DNA from: Rebecca billardiae RCC1528
Taxonomy: Eukaryota; Haptophyta
Assembly: GCA_965240325.2 (NCBI GenBank)
Contig: OZ251224.1
Coordinates: 930,001-994,000, forward strand
Length of the DNA stretch: 64,000 nucleotides
Reading direction: 5' to 3'
How positions within the stretch are numbered: position 1 is the first letter of the stretch; each line of letters opens with the position of its first letter. The notes beneath the pieces were generated by a model. That model saw nothing but the letters and a program-made list of their open reading frames with translations, ran no database searches and was not told where the DNA came from. Position numbers and translations under genes: made by a program. Shown here piece after piece: positions 23,440 to 36,785 of this stretch.

Positions 23440-24530
23440 TGTTCAAAATAAAGTCGCACGGAAAAGGAGCGCGAGCAAACGCGCTGAAAACATTCGCTCC
23501 TGCTTTCTATCCGTGCTGAAAACTGAGCGGATGCGCATCCTTATAGCTCAAGTTTCGGCCGAAAATATCGGCACACTGCTGTCAGTCCAAAAGTCGCTCG
23601 GAAAGGAGCGGGAGCATACATGGCTGGAAAGCTCCGCTGAAAACATTCGCTCCCTTTCTGCCTGCTTCAAATCAGTGCTGAAAAACTGAGCGGATGCATC
23701 CTTAGCTCAAGTTTCGGCCGAAAATATCGGCACACTGCTGTCAGTCCAAAAGTCGCTCGGAAAGGAGCGGGAGCATACATGGCTGGAAAGCTCCGCTGAA
23801 AACATTCGCTCCCTTTCTGCCTGCTTCAAATCAGTGCTGAAAAACTGAGCGGATGCATCCTTAGCTCAAGTTTCGGCCGAAAATATCGGCACACTGCTGT
23901 CAGTCCAAAAGTCGCTCGAAAAAGGAGCGGGAGCATACATGGCTGGAAAGCTCCGCTGAAAACATTCGCTCCCTTTCTGCCTGCTTCAGATCTGTGCTGA
24001 AAAACTGAGCGGATGCATCCTTAGCTCAAATTCCGGCCGAAAATATCGGCACACTGCGGTCAGTCCAAAAGTCGCTCGAAAAAGGAGCGGGAGCATTCAT
24101 GGCTGGAAAGCTCCGCCGAAGAAATTCGCTCCCTTTCTGCCTGCTTCAAATCCGTGCTGAAAAACTGAGCGGATGCATCCTTAGCTCAAGTTTCGGCCGA
24201 AAATATCGGCACACTGCTGTCAGTCCAAAAGTCGCTCGAAAAAGGAGCGGGAGCATTCATGGCTGGAAAGCTCCGCTGAAAACATTCGCTCCCTTTCTGC
24301 CTGCTTCAGATCTGTGCTGAAAACTGAGCGGATGCACCCTTAGCTCAAATTCCGGCCGAAAATATCGGCACACTGCGGTCAGTCCAAAAGTCGCTCGAAA
24401 AAGGAGCGGGAGCATTCGTGGCTGGACAGCTCCGCCGAAAACATTCGCTCCCTTTCTGCCTGCTTCAAATCCGTGCTAAAACTGAGCGGGTGCATCCCCG
24501 GCTCATATCCCGCCGAAAATATCTGGCTGC
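23440..24530. repeat. Second tandem array, about 158-bp unit, ~7 copies
   Basis: Units recur from AAACTGAGCGGATGC at about 23520, 23683, 23841, 24001, 24159, 24316 and 24478. Conserved blocks are TTTCGGCCGAAAATATCGG (its first 12 bases are a perfect palindrome), CAGTCCAAAAGTCGCTCG, GGAGCGGGAGCAT and ACATTCGCTCCCTTTCTGCC. Outer units are more diverged than central ones, typical of unequal exchange. It is separated from the 111-bp array by about 150 bp and shares no sequence with it. Confidence 0.95.
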
Positions 24531-26957
<2,427 letters not shown>

Positions 26958-29659
26958 TCAACTCGGCTGCTGACGTGGGGAATCGGCAGCTGCTGGCGCT
27001 GTCGGCGGAGTCGATGCTCTGCCCTCGTCGCCGCCCGCCCCTCCGGGAGAAGCGCCCGGTGCTTCCGCCGCAATCTCCTCGGGCCTGTCGCCGTCGACGT
27101 CGAGGAAGATGCAGACGACGGACACGTTGTCGCGGCTCCCCCTGCGCAGCGCCTCATCGACCAGCCACTGGCTCGCCGCGGCCGGGTCGCCGCCGGGCCC
27201 TCGGCCCTTCTCGAGGGCCATGCGCACCGCGTCCTGGTCGCTGATCACATCCCACAGCCCGTCGGACGCGAGCAGCAGCAGCTCGTCCTCTGGCAGCAGC
27301 CTGAGCGAGAGCACGTTCGGCTCGTGCAGCACAAACGGCGCAAACTCAAAGTCGCCCAGCGAGCGCGAGACGCTCAGGATGCCGTGCACGCGGCCCCTGT
27401 TGACGAAGCCGCCGCTGTCCACGATGCGCTCCTCTTCGGCCGGGAGCTTGGGCTTGTGGTCCGTCGTGAGGCGGAGCGCGCGGCCCGCGCGGGACAGCAC
27501 GGCGCGAGAGTCGCCCACGCCCGCCACGTGTGCGAGCGTGCGCGTGAGCAGACAGACGATGGCGGTGGTGCCGCCGACCGAGCTCGCGGTGAAGTCGTCG
27601 CGCTCCTCGGCGTCGTCGAGCAGCTCGCTCGCGCGCTGGCGCACCAGCCCGTTCACCGACTCGAACGCGTCGTACAGCACGTGCGCGACGTCCGTGCCCG
27701 TGCACGCGATGCGCCGGCCGTCGCTGATCGGCCGCTGCAGCTGGCGGTCGAGCACGGCGCACATGTGCTCGGCCGCGCACGCCGAGGCGTGCGAGCCGTT
27801 GTGCCCGTCGAAGAGCGCGGCGAAGTGGCCCACGCCGCCGCCGAACGCGCAGTGCTTCACGGTGCACCTGTCCTCCATGTACGGCCGCATCCCTGTCATC
27901 GCGCACAGCCCAAACGAGGGCGAGCCCGGCGGCGCGCCCTCGGGCGGCGGCACGTGCTGCGCGGGCGTGTCGTGTCGGCACAGCCAGCCAGAGTCTGCGG
28001 CGGCGGGGGCGGCGTGCTCGCCGGCGGGCGCGGGCTCGGCTGCGCCTGCGTGCGCCTTGGCGTCATCGCCTGCCGACGCCGAAGCAGCGCCCTCGTCAGC
28101 CTGCGCTGCGCTCGCCTCCGCTGCATCGGCTGTCGGCGGCGGCGACTGGGCCGGCGCCGGGAGCTCGGCTGGCGCGGCCGCGGGCGGCGCGGGCGGCGCG
28201 CCCTCCTCGGGCGCGGCCGCCATCGGCCCGTCCGAGTCGTGCGAGGGGTGCGGCTCGAGCGCCGGCGACGGTGCCGGCGAGGGCGCGGACGACGTCGGCG
28301 ACGCGCCGTCCCGCGCCGACAGCTCGCCGCCCGCCGGCCTGAACGCGTTCGCCGGCGGCGTGAGGGCATCCCTCTCGTCAGGGCCGGGGCCTGAGGGCGC
28401 AGGCGTGGGCACGGTGCTGGGTGCGCGGCTCGTCGAGGCGGGCGGGCGCTCGGCCTCGGCGTCGGGCGCGCCGTCGGCCGCGCCGCCGTCCGCCGTCGAC
28501 GCCTCCTCGGCGACCTCGTTCACCGCGTCTCCGTCCGGGATCGCGTCACCGTCGAGCTCCGAGCGCGGCGTCGACGCGTCCGTCATCGCGCGCGAGGACA
28601 GCAGCCCACCGCCCGTCTCGCCGCGGCCGGCGGCGCGCAGCGAGAAGCCGGCGATGGCCGGGTCGGAGATGTTCGAGGCCGCCCCGGCGATGCGCTCGAG
28701 CTCGAGCGACTCTGAGTCCGAGCCGCGCGACAGAGGCACGCGGCCTGCCATCGCCTCCGCGTACACGTCCGAGCCACCGTGGCCGGCGCCGACGCGGAGC
28801 CCGCGCGCTTCTGAGGAGGGCCTCGAGAGCGGCGCGCTCCTCGCAGCGCGCGCAGAGCCCAGCTCGTCCTCGACGAACTCGACTTCCTCCTCGACCTCGT
28901 CGGCACTCTGGCCCGAGGCGCGCGAGAGCGCGCGCATGTGATCAGCCCTGCGCGCGCGTGCGGCCACGCCCGGCGGCGGCGTGCGCCCGGTGAGGGGTGA
29001 GTGAGGACAGGCATGGCTGTGAGGCACAGGCGCGGCCACGGCTGCGTGCGCGCTCGCGCAGGGCGGCGTGGCGCGGCGACGCACAGCACGTCGTGCGTCG
29101 CGTGCGTCGCGTCAGCTGGCGGGTTGCCCAGCGGGCTGGTGATCGACTCCCGCATGCCGCGCGACCTCGAGCTGCGGGGTGGCGAGCGTGGCGAGCTCAC
29201 GGGCGAGTAGGGCAACTGATCCATCGAGGTGTGCGGCCGCGCGCGCGGCGATGGCACCTGCTGCAGCTTGCGCGGGGGTCGCCTGATGGCGTGCGCGCCC
29301 ACGTCGGATCCGCTGAATGCCGAGGGCGACGCTGGGAGCGTCGTCATCTGCGAGGTCGCCATGCGGCGCTTCTCGGGGGACGCCTGCGGCTTGCTGCCGC
29401 CGGACGCGATGTGCACCTGTCCGAGCGAGGGCTTGCTGCGCGAGCCCTTGTGAACGTGCGACACGGGAGCGAAAGGCGGGATCTGCGGGCGGGCCGCGAC
29501 CGGCTCGTCCTCGATCATGATGTTCTCCTCCACCACCTCACCGTCCTCCGCCTCGAGGGAGATTGCCTCTGCGGCCGCGGCTGACTCGCCGCGGCGCAGC
29601 GCTTCGTCCTCCTCGACGCTGATGAAAGGCGACTCGCTGCGGCGCGGGCTGGTCTCCAT
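26958..29659 (-). CDS. PP2C-type protein phosphatase with long disordered N-terminal extension
   Basis: Two exons, 29659-29085 and 28947-26958, with a 137-nt intron (donor GTGCGT after CT, acceptor GCGCAG), give about 854 residues. The phosphatase domain lies in roughly the last 280 residues and holds the metal-binding motifs in order: RPYMEDRC, FDGHNG, SVGGTTA, VGDSRAV, TTDHKP, ILSVSRSLGDFEF, LLLASDGLWDVIS and RGSRDNVSV. All the usual metal-ligand Asp residues are present, so it should be an active Mg/Mn-dependent Ser/Thr phosphatase. The first ~550 residues are Ser/Pro/Ala-rich and acidic, with many SP sites (SPRSPPRSS), and are probably a phosphorylated regulatory tail. The stop lies 31 codons after the domain. 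It is divergent from the transporter gene. Confidence 0.88.
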
Positions 29660-30594
29660 CGGGGTGGCAGGGAAATGGGGGATGCACGGCCAGGGACGTG
29701 CACCACCAGGTCCACGTCAGCTGCTTGTCAGGCACCACCAGCTCCTCCGGCTGCGAGGGGTGTCCCCGCCAGGAGTGCTTGATCACCGCGGCACTGGGGA
29801 GCAGTGGACTGCTCTACCCCCGAACAAACCGGTACCCGGGAACAGATGAGCGGAACTAGGATCATGTGGGTAGAAGAAATACGATCACGCGGAGTGAAAC
29901 GCAACAGCTCTTCTAGCAAGAGTCCCAGAATTGGTCCGTTTCGCGTGAGCGTTGGATGCTGATGAATGGTGAGCGGACTTATGACTTTACCCGCTCGGTG
30001 CGCTGGAGACTTGGAGTGGGCACTGGCCAGGGCCTGGCCAGCGCGGAAGCCATTGTCATCGGGCGATGGAGGAGGCTACTCTTTTTGACTTATTTTTCCT
30101 CGCTCGGCCGCGGCGGCATCTGCCGTCGCCGCCACGCGCCCCAGGCCGAGGCGGTGCTCCATCCCGGCCCCGCTCCCGTAGGGGGGCAGGGCTGCGGGTG
30201 GCGCACTGCCTGACCTGGTCGGAAGGCGCGGACGCATTCTATACAGTTTATTTGTTTTAACGTGCGTAAGGCTCACGGTGGCAGGTTGCCGCGCCATCCT
30301 TCAAGCGCACGCTCTCCGAAGAGAGACCTGGAAACTGGTTTTAATCTCGCCTGCCTGAGCTGTGTGCGTCTCTTATTCTTAGTAAACTGTATGTGTCTGC
30401 TGCACTCTGAGTCTGACGCTTGCCGGTTGCATACCACGTCGTTATATCCGCCCTTATATTTTTCCTCGCGGGAAGGAAGAAGTAAAAACATAGCAGCGCA
30501 GCCTCACAGGAAAAGGGACCCGAATCCGCGCGTCGCTCCTCATCGTGCGCCCCGAGCGGTTGGGAGCGCTGCACGGCCGCGCGGCGCGCTTCGC
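29660..30594. promoter_or_regulatory. Divergent intergenic region, PP2C / nucleotide-sugar transporter
   Basis: 935 bp between divergent starts. It holds a 49-bp segment (30343-30391) repeated perfectly in inverted orientation at 39947-39995. No other motif is claimed. Confidence 0.35.
30343..30391 (+). repeat. Dispersed 49-bp element, copy 1
   Basis: Identical over 49 bp to the reverse complement of 39947-39995, and similar to the minus strand of about 46484-46525. The core is CGCCTGCCTGAG, a gap, then GTGCGTCTCTTAT. It lies 204 bp upstream of the transporter start codon, in the same direction. Confidence 0.85.
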
Positions 30595-31956
30595 ATGCTC
30601 GCGGTGCGTCGGATCAGGTCCCTGATGGGGCTCGAATCGAAGGACGAATCGAAGGACGAGGATGAAGCCATGGGCCTCGTCAGGGGAGATGCCAGTGACC
30701 GTTCCACGGGCGAATATGTGTCGTCGCTCTCTGTCTGCGCGGGCGTTTCAGCCTCGACGGTCGTTGCGGCATTGTCGTACGCCCTCGCAAGCTCGTCCAT
30801 GCTCGTGCTGAACAAGCTGGCGCTGTTGCACTTCCCGCTCCCCGGCACACTGATGAGCATTCAGTGCGCATCGACCGCTGTATTTGTGCTCTTCCTGCAG
30901 GGTGTGGGCGCGGTCGAGAGGGAGCGCACGTCCTGGAAGGACGTGCTCAACTTCTTCGGCGTGCCCGCCCTGTACACCGCGGCCCTGTTCTCATCGACGA
31001 GCTTGCTGCTCTTCTCGAACGCGGAGACGCAGATCATCATCCGCACGAGCACGCCGGCTGCCGTCGCGCTCCTCGACTGGGCCCTCATGGGCTACAGGAT
31101 GCCGGACGCGCGGAGCTTCCTCATTCTGATCGGGCTGATCTGCGCCACCACCATCTTCTTCAAACTCGAGCGGGGCATCGGCGCGCTGGAGCCGGCGGCA
31201 TTGGCATGGGGCTGGGTCTACTTCATCTCCATCACTGCCGAGATGGTCCTGGTCAAGTTCATCATGAACAAAGTGCGCATGTCCACGTGGACGCGCGTGC
31301 TGTACAACAACGCGATGGTGATCATGTTCATGCCGCTACTGCTGGCGGCCACCTCAGAGTGCGCGACACGCGCACGCGCGCGCGGCGCGTGGTCTGGCCG
31401 CGCGCCGAGAGCCAGCACGCCCTCCAGCACGCCCCACGGTGGCGCAAGGGCGCTCTCGCACTCACGCGCGCGCCCCTGCCGCGCACACAGGCACGTGCGG
31501 ATTGCCTTCTACTTTGCGACTAACCACCACGATAAGCTCTCGGCCCTGGCCGGCATCGTCTTGTCGTCGGTCGGCGGGACGGCCATGTCGTTCACGGGCT
31601 TCAAGCTTAGGCACGCGGTGAGCGCGACGACCTTCACTCTGATCGGTGTCGTGTGTAAGCTGGCCACCATCCTGGTGAATCAGTTCATCTGGGACCACCA
31701 CGCGGGCGCGCTCTCCTCGCTCGTGCTGTGCGCGTCCATCGTCCTCAGCACGCAGTACAAGGCGCCGGGCATGCGCGAGGGCTTGCAAGGCGCCGATGGG
31801 TGCATCTTGCCCTTCTCTCCGGTCGAGAAGAAGAGCGGAAAGGGCGGGACGGGAGACGACAGTGACACGGACCAGACCGTGGCCGAGGCCGAGAAGGCGA
31901 TGGCAGCAGCTGACAAGCTCGTGAAGCAGGCGGCGAGTGTGACTGCAAAGGCATGA
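30595..31956 (+). CDS. Nucleotide-sugar transporter, GDP-mannose transporter-like (TPT/NST family)
   Basis: Exons 30595-31358 and 31491-31956 give about 409 residues. The 132-nt intron (donor GTGCGC, acceptor CACAG) is a multiple of three without a stop, so an unspliced frame also reads through; splicing joins TSE to HVRIAFYFATNHH. About ten hydrophobic helices are visible, beginning LSYALASSSMLVLNKLALLHFPLPGTL, the NST signature of Lys-carrying helix 1 (VLNK). GALEPAALAWGW and KLRHAVSATTFTLIGVVCKLATILVN match the VRG4/GONST C-terminal half. Such proteins import GDP-mannose or related nucleotide sugars into the Golgi in exchange for nucleoside monophosphate. The N-terminus is acidic and the tail has a K/A coil. 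The start could also be ATG 30625. Confidence 0.87.
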   Translation: MLAVRRIRSLMGLESKDESKDEDEAMGLVRGDASDRSTGEYVSSLSVCAGVSASTVVAALSYALASSSMLVLNKLALLHFPLPGTLMSIQCASTAVFVLFLQGVGAVERERTSWKDVLNFFGVPALYTAALFSSTSLLLFSNAETQIIIRTSTPAAVALLDWALMGYRMPDARSFLILIGLICATTIFFKLERGIGALEPAALAWGWVYFISITAEMVLVKFIMNKVRMSTWTRVLYNNAMVIMFMPLLLAATSECATRARARGAWSGRAPRASTPSSTPHGGARALSHSRARPCRAHRHVRIAFYFATNHHDKLSALAGIVLSSVGGTAMSFTGFKLRHAVSATTFTLIGVVCKLATILVNQFIWDHHAGALSSLVLCASIVLSTQYKAPGMREGLQGADGCILPFSPVEKKSGKGGTGDDSDTDQTVAEAEKAMAAADKLVKQAASVTAKA

Positions 31957-33308
31957 CCGAGCGACCGGCAGCAGCCCGTCCCGGACATGATCCTCGCTGG
32001 TCGCTCACACGTGTGGCGCGCCGAAGACGCGACACGCTGCGTCGCCAGTGCAATCCGGCGGCGGCGCGGCCACGCCAGGCTCCTCTGGCCACGCGATCAC
32101 GCATTGTCAGCCAGCGGCACAACAAGCACGCTGATGATACCGCGAGCATTTGTAACCGAGGTGTTCATCAGCATCAATAATATCTACTTCGTCATGATTC
32201 GTCACGAATCATTATTGTCATATATCACGACGATGAGATTGCGCGGCCCACTCACCACTGCTGACAGATCAGCATTATTTATATTACATCGATTATTCGA
32301 TAACGTGTCTCAGTGCGGTCGTCCGACTGTTAGTTATAGATAATTTATGCGGGTGGCGAGGGCTGGCAGCGCTGCTGAGCGTGATCGGCATCGACCGCCG
32401 CCGCCCGTGGCCGTGTCAGACTACGGTGGAGACCGTTCACGTTGCCCGCCCGTGTTCGGCGAACGTTGGGGCTTGGGCACGGCCCTGATGACTGATACGA
32501 TCCGCGTTATCAGCCGACGTAGTCACCGCGCGCACGCCTCGGCTTTATTAACAATGTAAAAGCCGCAAAGCCCGGCGGCGCGGTCGTGTCTCAGTCTGCT
32601 AGTATCTGAATCCGTCTCAGAATCGCGGTCTGTCTAGGTGGCGTGACCAGTTATATTGATTCGGCCGCCGGGCCACCGCCGGCGCCGCCCGTGGGCAGCG
32701 GCCGGGCCGCGCGCCGACCGCTCCGCGCCCGGCCTCCCAATCGGCCCACGGTCCCACTGAGTCGGGCCACTGTGCTGCGACCCACTCAGGCACTGTCACT
32801 GTGTCTGTGACTGGCCAGGCCGCAGGCCACCGCGGCCACCGCCGCATGTATTATGAACTCAGAATGAGCCGACTACGCCGCGACACCGGCAGTCAGGCAG
32901 TCAGGCACGTAGGCGGCGGCGCCACACGGCCACGCCCACGGCACACTCGCCCGTCGCCACGAGTGACTCCGACTGACGCGGCCCGGCTGTGACTAGCAGC
33001 TTGTAGTCAGTGTAAGCTAACATGCATGCACAGATGAATGTCGGACTGTCAGTGCTGTATATCACTCGAGCAGCCGGCGACTCGACCGTCATCGTCGACG
33101 CGTCGGACACCCTGATGGACTACCCGTCCCTGAGGCATGAATCGTGTAGACCTATAATGGCGTATAATGAGACTAACTATGTAATCGTAATGACCGACGT
33201 CTGCGTCTGCGTCCTGACCGACTCCGCGACTCGGCGTGACCAGGATCCATGGAGTAGCTCCGCAGCCACCTGACTGACTACTGAGCCACCCAGTCGACAG
33301 TCGCCCGC
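31957..33308. other. Intergenic region between convergent genes
   Basis: 1.35 kb of mixed AT-rich and GC-rich DNA between the 3' ends of the transporter and the small membrane protein. I see no gene or notable repeat. Confidence 0.4.
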
Positions 33309-33887
33309 TCACTTCTGCTTGTCCGGCTCTGATGCGGGCGGCGCAGCCGGCTTGAGGCAGTCGAACAGAACCTGGAAGATGATGAGCGCGATCGAGCACT
33401 CTGCGACCACGTTGTGGGGCGGGATCAGGCTCGTGTTCCGGCTTGCAACATCGCCAGAGGCGAGAGCAATGGCAGCCACGCCTGAGAGCACGTGTGCCCC
33501 TGCGTGCCAATACGCCCATGTTTCGTCGTGGCCGAGTGACAGCATCCACGAGTGCCGGAAGCACGACAGCGCTCCAAGAAGAGAGCCCCATCCCAAGTAG
33601 CACGTGATCTCCGTGAGCCAGAAGCCGGTGAAGAGGCAGTACGCGAGCGCCACGCCTGCGGCTGCAAGGTCGGCGTCGCGACGAAGAGACGGCCCTGGTG
33701 AGCGCCAGTAGTTGAGCGAGCAGAGGCCGGCTGTGCAGAGCATTAGCGACAGCAAACGCTGTCCTAGCGCGCCAGCGAAGGCGCCCGATATGAGGAAGCT
33801 GAGGGATGACGTCAGGAGCAGCTGCACTTGCCACACGGGGAAAGCCAGGTGTGCGTACGAGTTGGTCCGCTGGACGACGGGAGGCAT
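33309..33887 (-). CDS. Small multispan membrane protein, tentatively CREST-like
   Basis: 192 residues from MPPVVQRTNSYAH, with about five to six hydrophobic helices. Polar residues cluster inside the membrane region: CSLNYWR near the second helix, RRDADLA before the third, and WHAGAHV (HxxxH) in a later helix. The Ser / Asp / HxxxH order recalls the CREST superfamily of membrane hydrolases (alkaline ceramidase, PAQR, Per1-type). However, the His that normally follows the Ser is a Trp here and the protein is shorter than usual, so this is only a lead. A lipid-modifying membrane enzyme or non-catalytic relative is possible. The tail is Pro/Lys-rich and cytosolic-looking. It is divergent from the unknown gene at 34066. 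Confidence 0.6.
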   Translation of the reverse strand: MPPVVQRTNSYAHLAFPVWQVQLLLTSSLSFLISGAFAGALGQRLLSLMLCTAGLCSLNYWRSPGPSLRRDADLAAAGVALAYCLFTGFWLTEITCYLGWGSLLGALSCFRHSWMLSLGHDETWAYWHAGAHVLSGVAAIALASGDVASRNTSLIPPHNVVAECSIALIIFQVLFDCLKPAAPPASEPDKQK

Positions 33888-34065
33888 GGGAGCTGCACGG
33901 GTGCGCGTCGGCCCGTGCTGTGCGCTGTGTGCGGTGCCAGATGAAAGCCAGATGCCACCACTTCGAGCAATGGTGGGCTCTCGCGTTGTCGCGTGCGGTG
34001 AATACGCGCGCGCACGACACCAGTAGGCGCGCGGTTTGTCTACACGCGGATTCGGGGCCACCCGG
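33888..34065. promoter_or_regulatory. Putative bidirectional promoter, CREST-like / unknown gene
   Basis: 178 bp between the minus-strand ATG at 33887 and the first plus-strand ATG at 34066 (325 bp if the plus gene starts at 34213). Inferred from geometry. Confidence 0.3.
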
Positions 34066-36570
34066 ATGCGCCGAGCAGTCGTTCCACGTGCATCACGCTC
34101 CGGACCGCTTGATGCAACAGTTGCCGGGCAATCCGGGCTCCCTCGCGGCGTACGATGGCGACGGCCGCATCCGCCGCGCGGTGGATGCGCGTTTGACCTT
34201 AACGCCGCGGGCATGAAGGCGCGCGCGGGCTTGCGCGCGGTGGACGTGCACGGGTGCCTCTCGAGCATGCGCCCGACTGCATGGGCGCTGTCGCCCGCCG
34301 TGGGCCTTGCTTTGGCGCAGGATGCGGGGTTATGGGCCAACGTGCGAGCGCACCGCAGCGCGTGCGACAAGCCCTTCTCGAGGCTGGTGCGCGAGCTCAC
34401 GTGGGCGCCATGCCACGAGGCGCCGCTGCGCCGCACGCGCAACGAAAGTCTCCCGGCCGCGCACCTGGACGCCGAGCTGCTGGCGCACCTCGCTGGCCTC
34501 GGCCTGTACACACAGCTTGATGACGACGGCGTGCACGCCGCACTCCGCGCCGTGGGCGTGTCGGCACTGGCCAAGCGCACGCGCGTGACGATCGCGCGCT
34601 TCGTGCGGCTCGCGCGGACGATGCGCGAGGCGGCCGATCAGACCACGCCAGCCACCGCGCCGGACCTCGCCCCGCTCGCGCGCCCGGTGCACGCGCTCGT
34701 CGCGACCCTGAGCTGGGATGTGTGCAGCTCACGCGAGTGCCTGCTGCGTTACCTGCTGACGCTGCAGCGGTATGCGCCGGTGCTGGCCGATGAGCGGCTT
34801 GCGACGGACGCTGATGAGCGCGCCCGCTGGCTGGCGCAGACCCTGCCGCCGGCCGAGCTCGCGTGCGCGGAGGCTCTGGGCGCGGGCGCTCGCGCCGTGC
34901 TCCGCGTGCGCGCGTGGGAGCAGCAGCGCGGGCCGGAGCACGCCGAGTCGGCCGCGGCGTTCGAGCTGCTCGCCGCGGCGAGCGCGAGCTCGGGCATGTC
35001 GGACGGGCCGCCTGAGGTGAAGATGGGGCACTTCCGGTACCGCGGGCAGACGGCGCGCGCCGACTGCGTCGAAGTGGTGCTGCGCCAGACCATCGACGAG
35101 CTGCTCTGGTGCGCGATGCGGCGCGGCTTTGAGCTGCGGCGGCTGCCAGTCGGCGCGGCCCCCGCGGTGCGCGCCTTCTATGAGGAGCTCGACGGCGTGG
35201 CGACGGGCGGGCAGGTGCGCGCGGAGGAGGGCGCGGCGCTCAGCCAGCGCTGGTTCGAGCTCTGCGCCCAGCTCCGCCGCGCCACCTTCCTCTCCGGCAG
35301 CGCGGAGAAGGGCGGGCAGTACGAGCTCGCGCCCACGCTCGACAACGTCGTGCGCTCGCTCGCCGAGATGCTGGGCGTCCCGCTCGGCTCCATCGCCGAG
35401 CTCGAGGCGTTCCCGGCGCACGCGGGGGTGGAGATGCCGCCGGTGCGGGTGAGGCTCGACCGCACGATGACCGACCGCGAGGGCTTCCACCTCACCGTCG
35501 GCGAGCGCCGGCTGGGCGTGTGCCTCAAGCAGATCTCGAATCACGCGTTTGTGACGCGGCCGGCGCCGCTGTGGGCGCAGCCGAGCGGCGCGGCCGCGCT
35601 GAGCGTGCGCCACCCGGTGCGCGCGTACGCGGCGGCGTGGTCCGAGGGGAGGGTGCAGCTGGGGCCTGCGAGCGTGCTCCTCTCGCGCCTCGTCCCGCCC
35701 ACCGCGCTGCTCGACCCCGCCGCGAGGGGCGCCTCCGCCTCGCGCGGCGCGGCACAGTTCGCTCTTCTCTCGGCGCGGCTGCTCGACGCACAGCCGATCG
35801 CGGCCGCGATGGAGGCGGAGGCGAGCTGGGCGCGACCCGCGGCCCGAAGCGCGGCGCCGGCGGGCGCGGGGGCGCCTGCGGACCGGCTTGGCATCAGCTG
35901 CATGCTCGTGCGCGCCTTCGCTCGGCACGCGACGCTGCGGGGACCGCAGCGCGCGCACACGTGGCGATGCGGCTGCGCGGCCGCCACCGTGCTCGAGCTG
36001 AGCGCCGCACACGCGACTGGGCGCGGCGCAGAGCCGCTGCCGGCTGCGCTGGCGGCAAGCGCGCAGCTCTCGGCGCTCGTCGGCGTCCTTGTGGCGGATG
36101 TGGAGTTGCTGCAGCGCGGCTGCGCGGGGCTGGACGTTGGCGAGCTTGCGCGCATCGCGTGGCTGGCGCTCGTCGCGCCTGGTGCCCACGCGCGCGCCCC
36201 GGGCACCACGGCGCACGGCCGAAGCGCGGCCCTCGCCGCCATGAGCAGCGCGGGGCGGCACCGCGCACACCGGCTCGAGCTGCTCGCGCACGTGCTCGGG
36301 CCGCTACAGGCAGGCGTCTTCCGCCTGTGCCAGGCAGGCGTGCACCGCGCCGCGGCGTTTGTGAAGCATGCCGTCGCCGTGCTCACGGCCGCAGAGGTGC
36401 CACTGCCAGTGGCGGGATCATCAGATTCCGATCACGATGCCGCTGCGCACAATCATGCTGCTGCCACCTGCCAGCACTGCAGCACTGCAGTTGCGACGAC
36501 GGTTTCAAGGCCCACGATTGCGAGTTCGACGACACCACAAATGCCTGCGCGCACACGACCCCGGAGCTGA
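34066..36570 (+). CDS. Large helical protein of unknown function with DCVEVVLR motif
   Basis: 834 residues from MRRAVVPRAS, or about 785 from ATG 34213 (MKARAGLRAV), which may be the true start because the first 50 residues look like untranslated sequence. I cannot name the family. The best-ordered stretch is near residues 325-350, HFRYRGQTARADCVEVVLR followed by QTIDELLW. A preceding WDVCSSRECLLRYLLTLQRY helix and a following FYEELDGV ... RWFELCAQLRRATF region look globular. There is no signal peptide or transmembrane helix. The last ~70 residues (DSDHDAAAHNHAAATCQHC) are low-complexity and may be a frame run-on. Strong GC3 bias over the whole frame supports coding. Confidence 0.65.
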   Translation: MRRAVVPRASRSGPLDATVAGQSGLPRGVRWRRPHPPRGGCAFDLNAAGMKARAGLRAVDVHGCLSSMRPTAWALSPAVGLALAQDAGLWANVRAHRSACDKPFSRLVRELTWAPCHEAPLRRTRNESLPAAHLDAELLAHLAGLGLYTQLDDDGVHAALRAVGVSALAKRTRVTIARFVRLARTMREAADQTTPATAPDLAPLARPVHALVATLSWDVCSSRECLLRYLLTLQRYAPVLADERLATDADERARWLAQTLPPAELACAEALGAGARAVLRVRAWEQQRGPEHAESAAAFELLAAASASSGMSDGPPEVKMGHFRYRGQTARADCVEVVLRQTIDELLWCAMRRGFELRRLPVGAAPAVRAFYEELDGVATGGQVRAEEGAALSQRWFELCAQLRRATFLSGSAEKGGQYELAPTLDNVVRSLAEMLGVPLGSIAELEAFPAHAGVEMPPVRVRLDRTMTDREGFHLTVGERRLGVCLKQISNHAFVTRPAPLWAQPSGAAALSVRHPVRAYAAAWSEGRVQLGPASVLLSRLVPPTALLDPAARGASASRGAAQFALLSARLLDAQPIAAAMEAEASWARPAARSAAPAGAGAPADRLGISCMLVRAFARHATLRGPQRAHTWRCGCAAATVLELSAAHATGRGAEPLPAALAASAQLSALVGVLVADVELLQRGCAGLDVGELARIAWLALVAPGAHARAPGTTAHGRSAALAAMSSAGRHRAHRLELLAHVLGPLQAGVFRLCQAGVHRAAAFVKHAVAVLTAAEVPLPVAGSSDSDHDAAAHNHAAATCQHCSTAVATTVSRPTIASSTTPQMPARTRPRS

Positions 36571-36785
36571 TGCTGATAATAATTGACGCGAGGCTCCGGC
36601 TTCGGTCCACCCCCCCCAGTCTGGTCAGTGGAGCGTTACATCTTGACACTGCAATCGGCGGGATCGCCGCCTCTGATGATCTACAATAGCTCCTAGCCCA
36701 CCCCAGGCGGTCCCTTGGGTCACGCGCGATATTACGGCGCCACTGAGTCTGATGGATCTGATGTCATCTGATGACATGCAGCCAC

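Noticed and set aside
20390-24530. CRISPR array
   Set aside because: There are no short repeats with unique spacers. The arrays are long-unit tandem repeats in a eukaryotic setting.
27109-28941. 610-codon plus-strand frame opposite PP2C
   Set aside because: An antisense shadow rich in Ser/Ala; the PP2C motifs are all on the minus strand.
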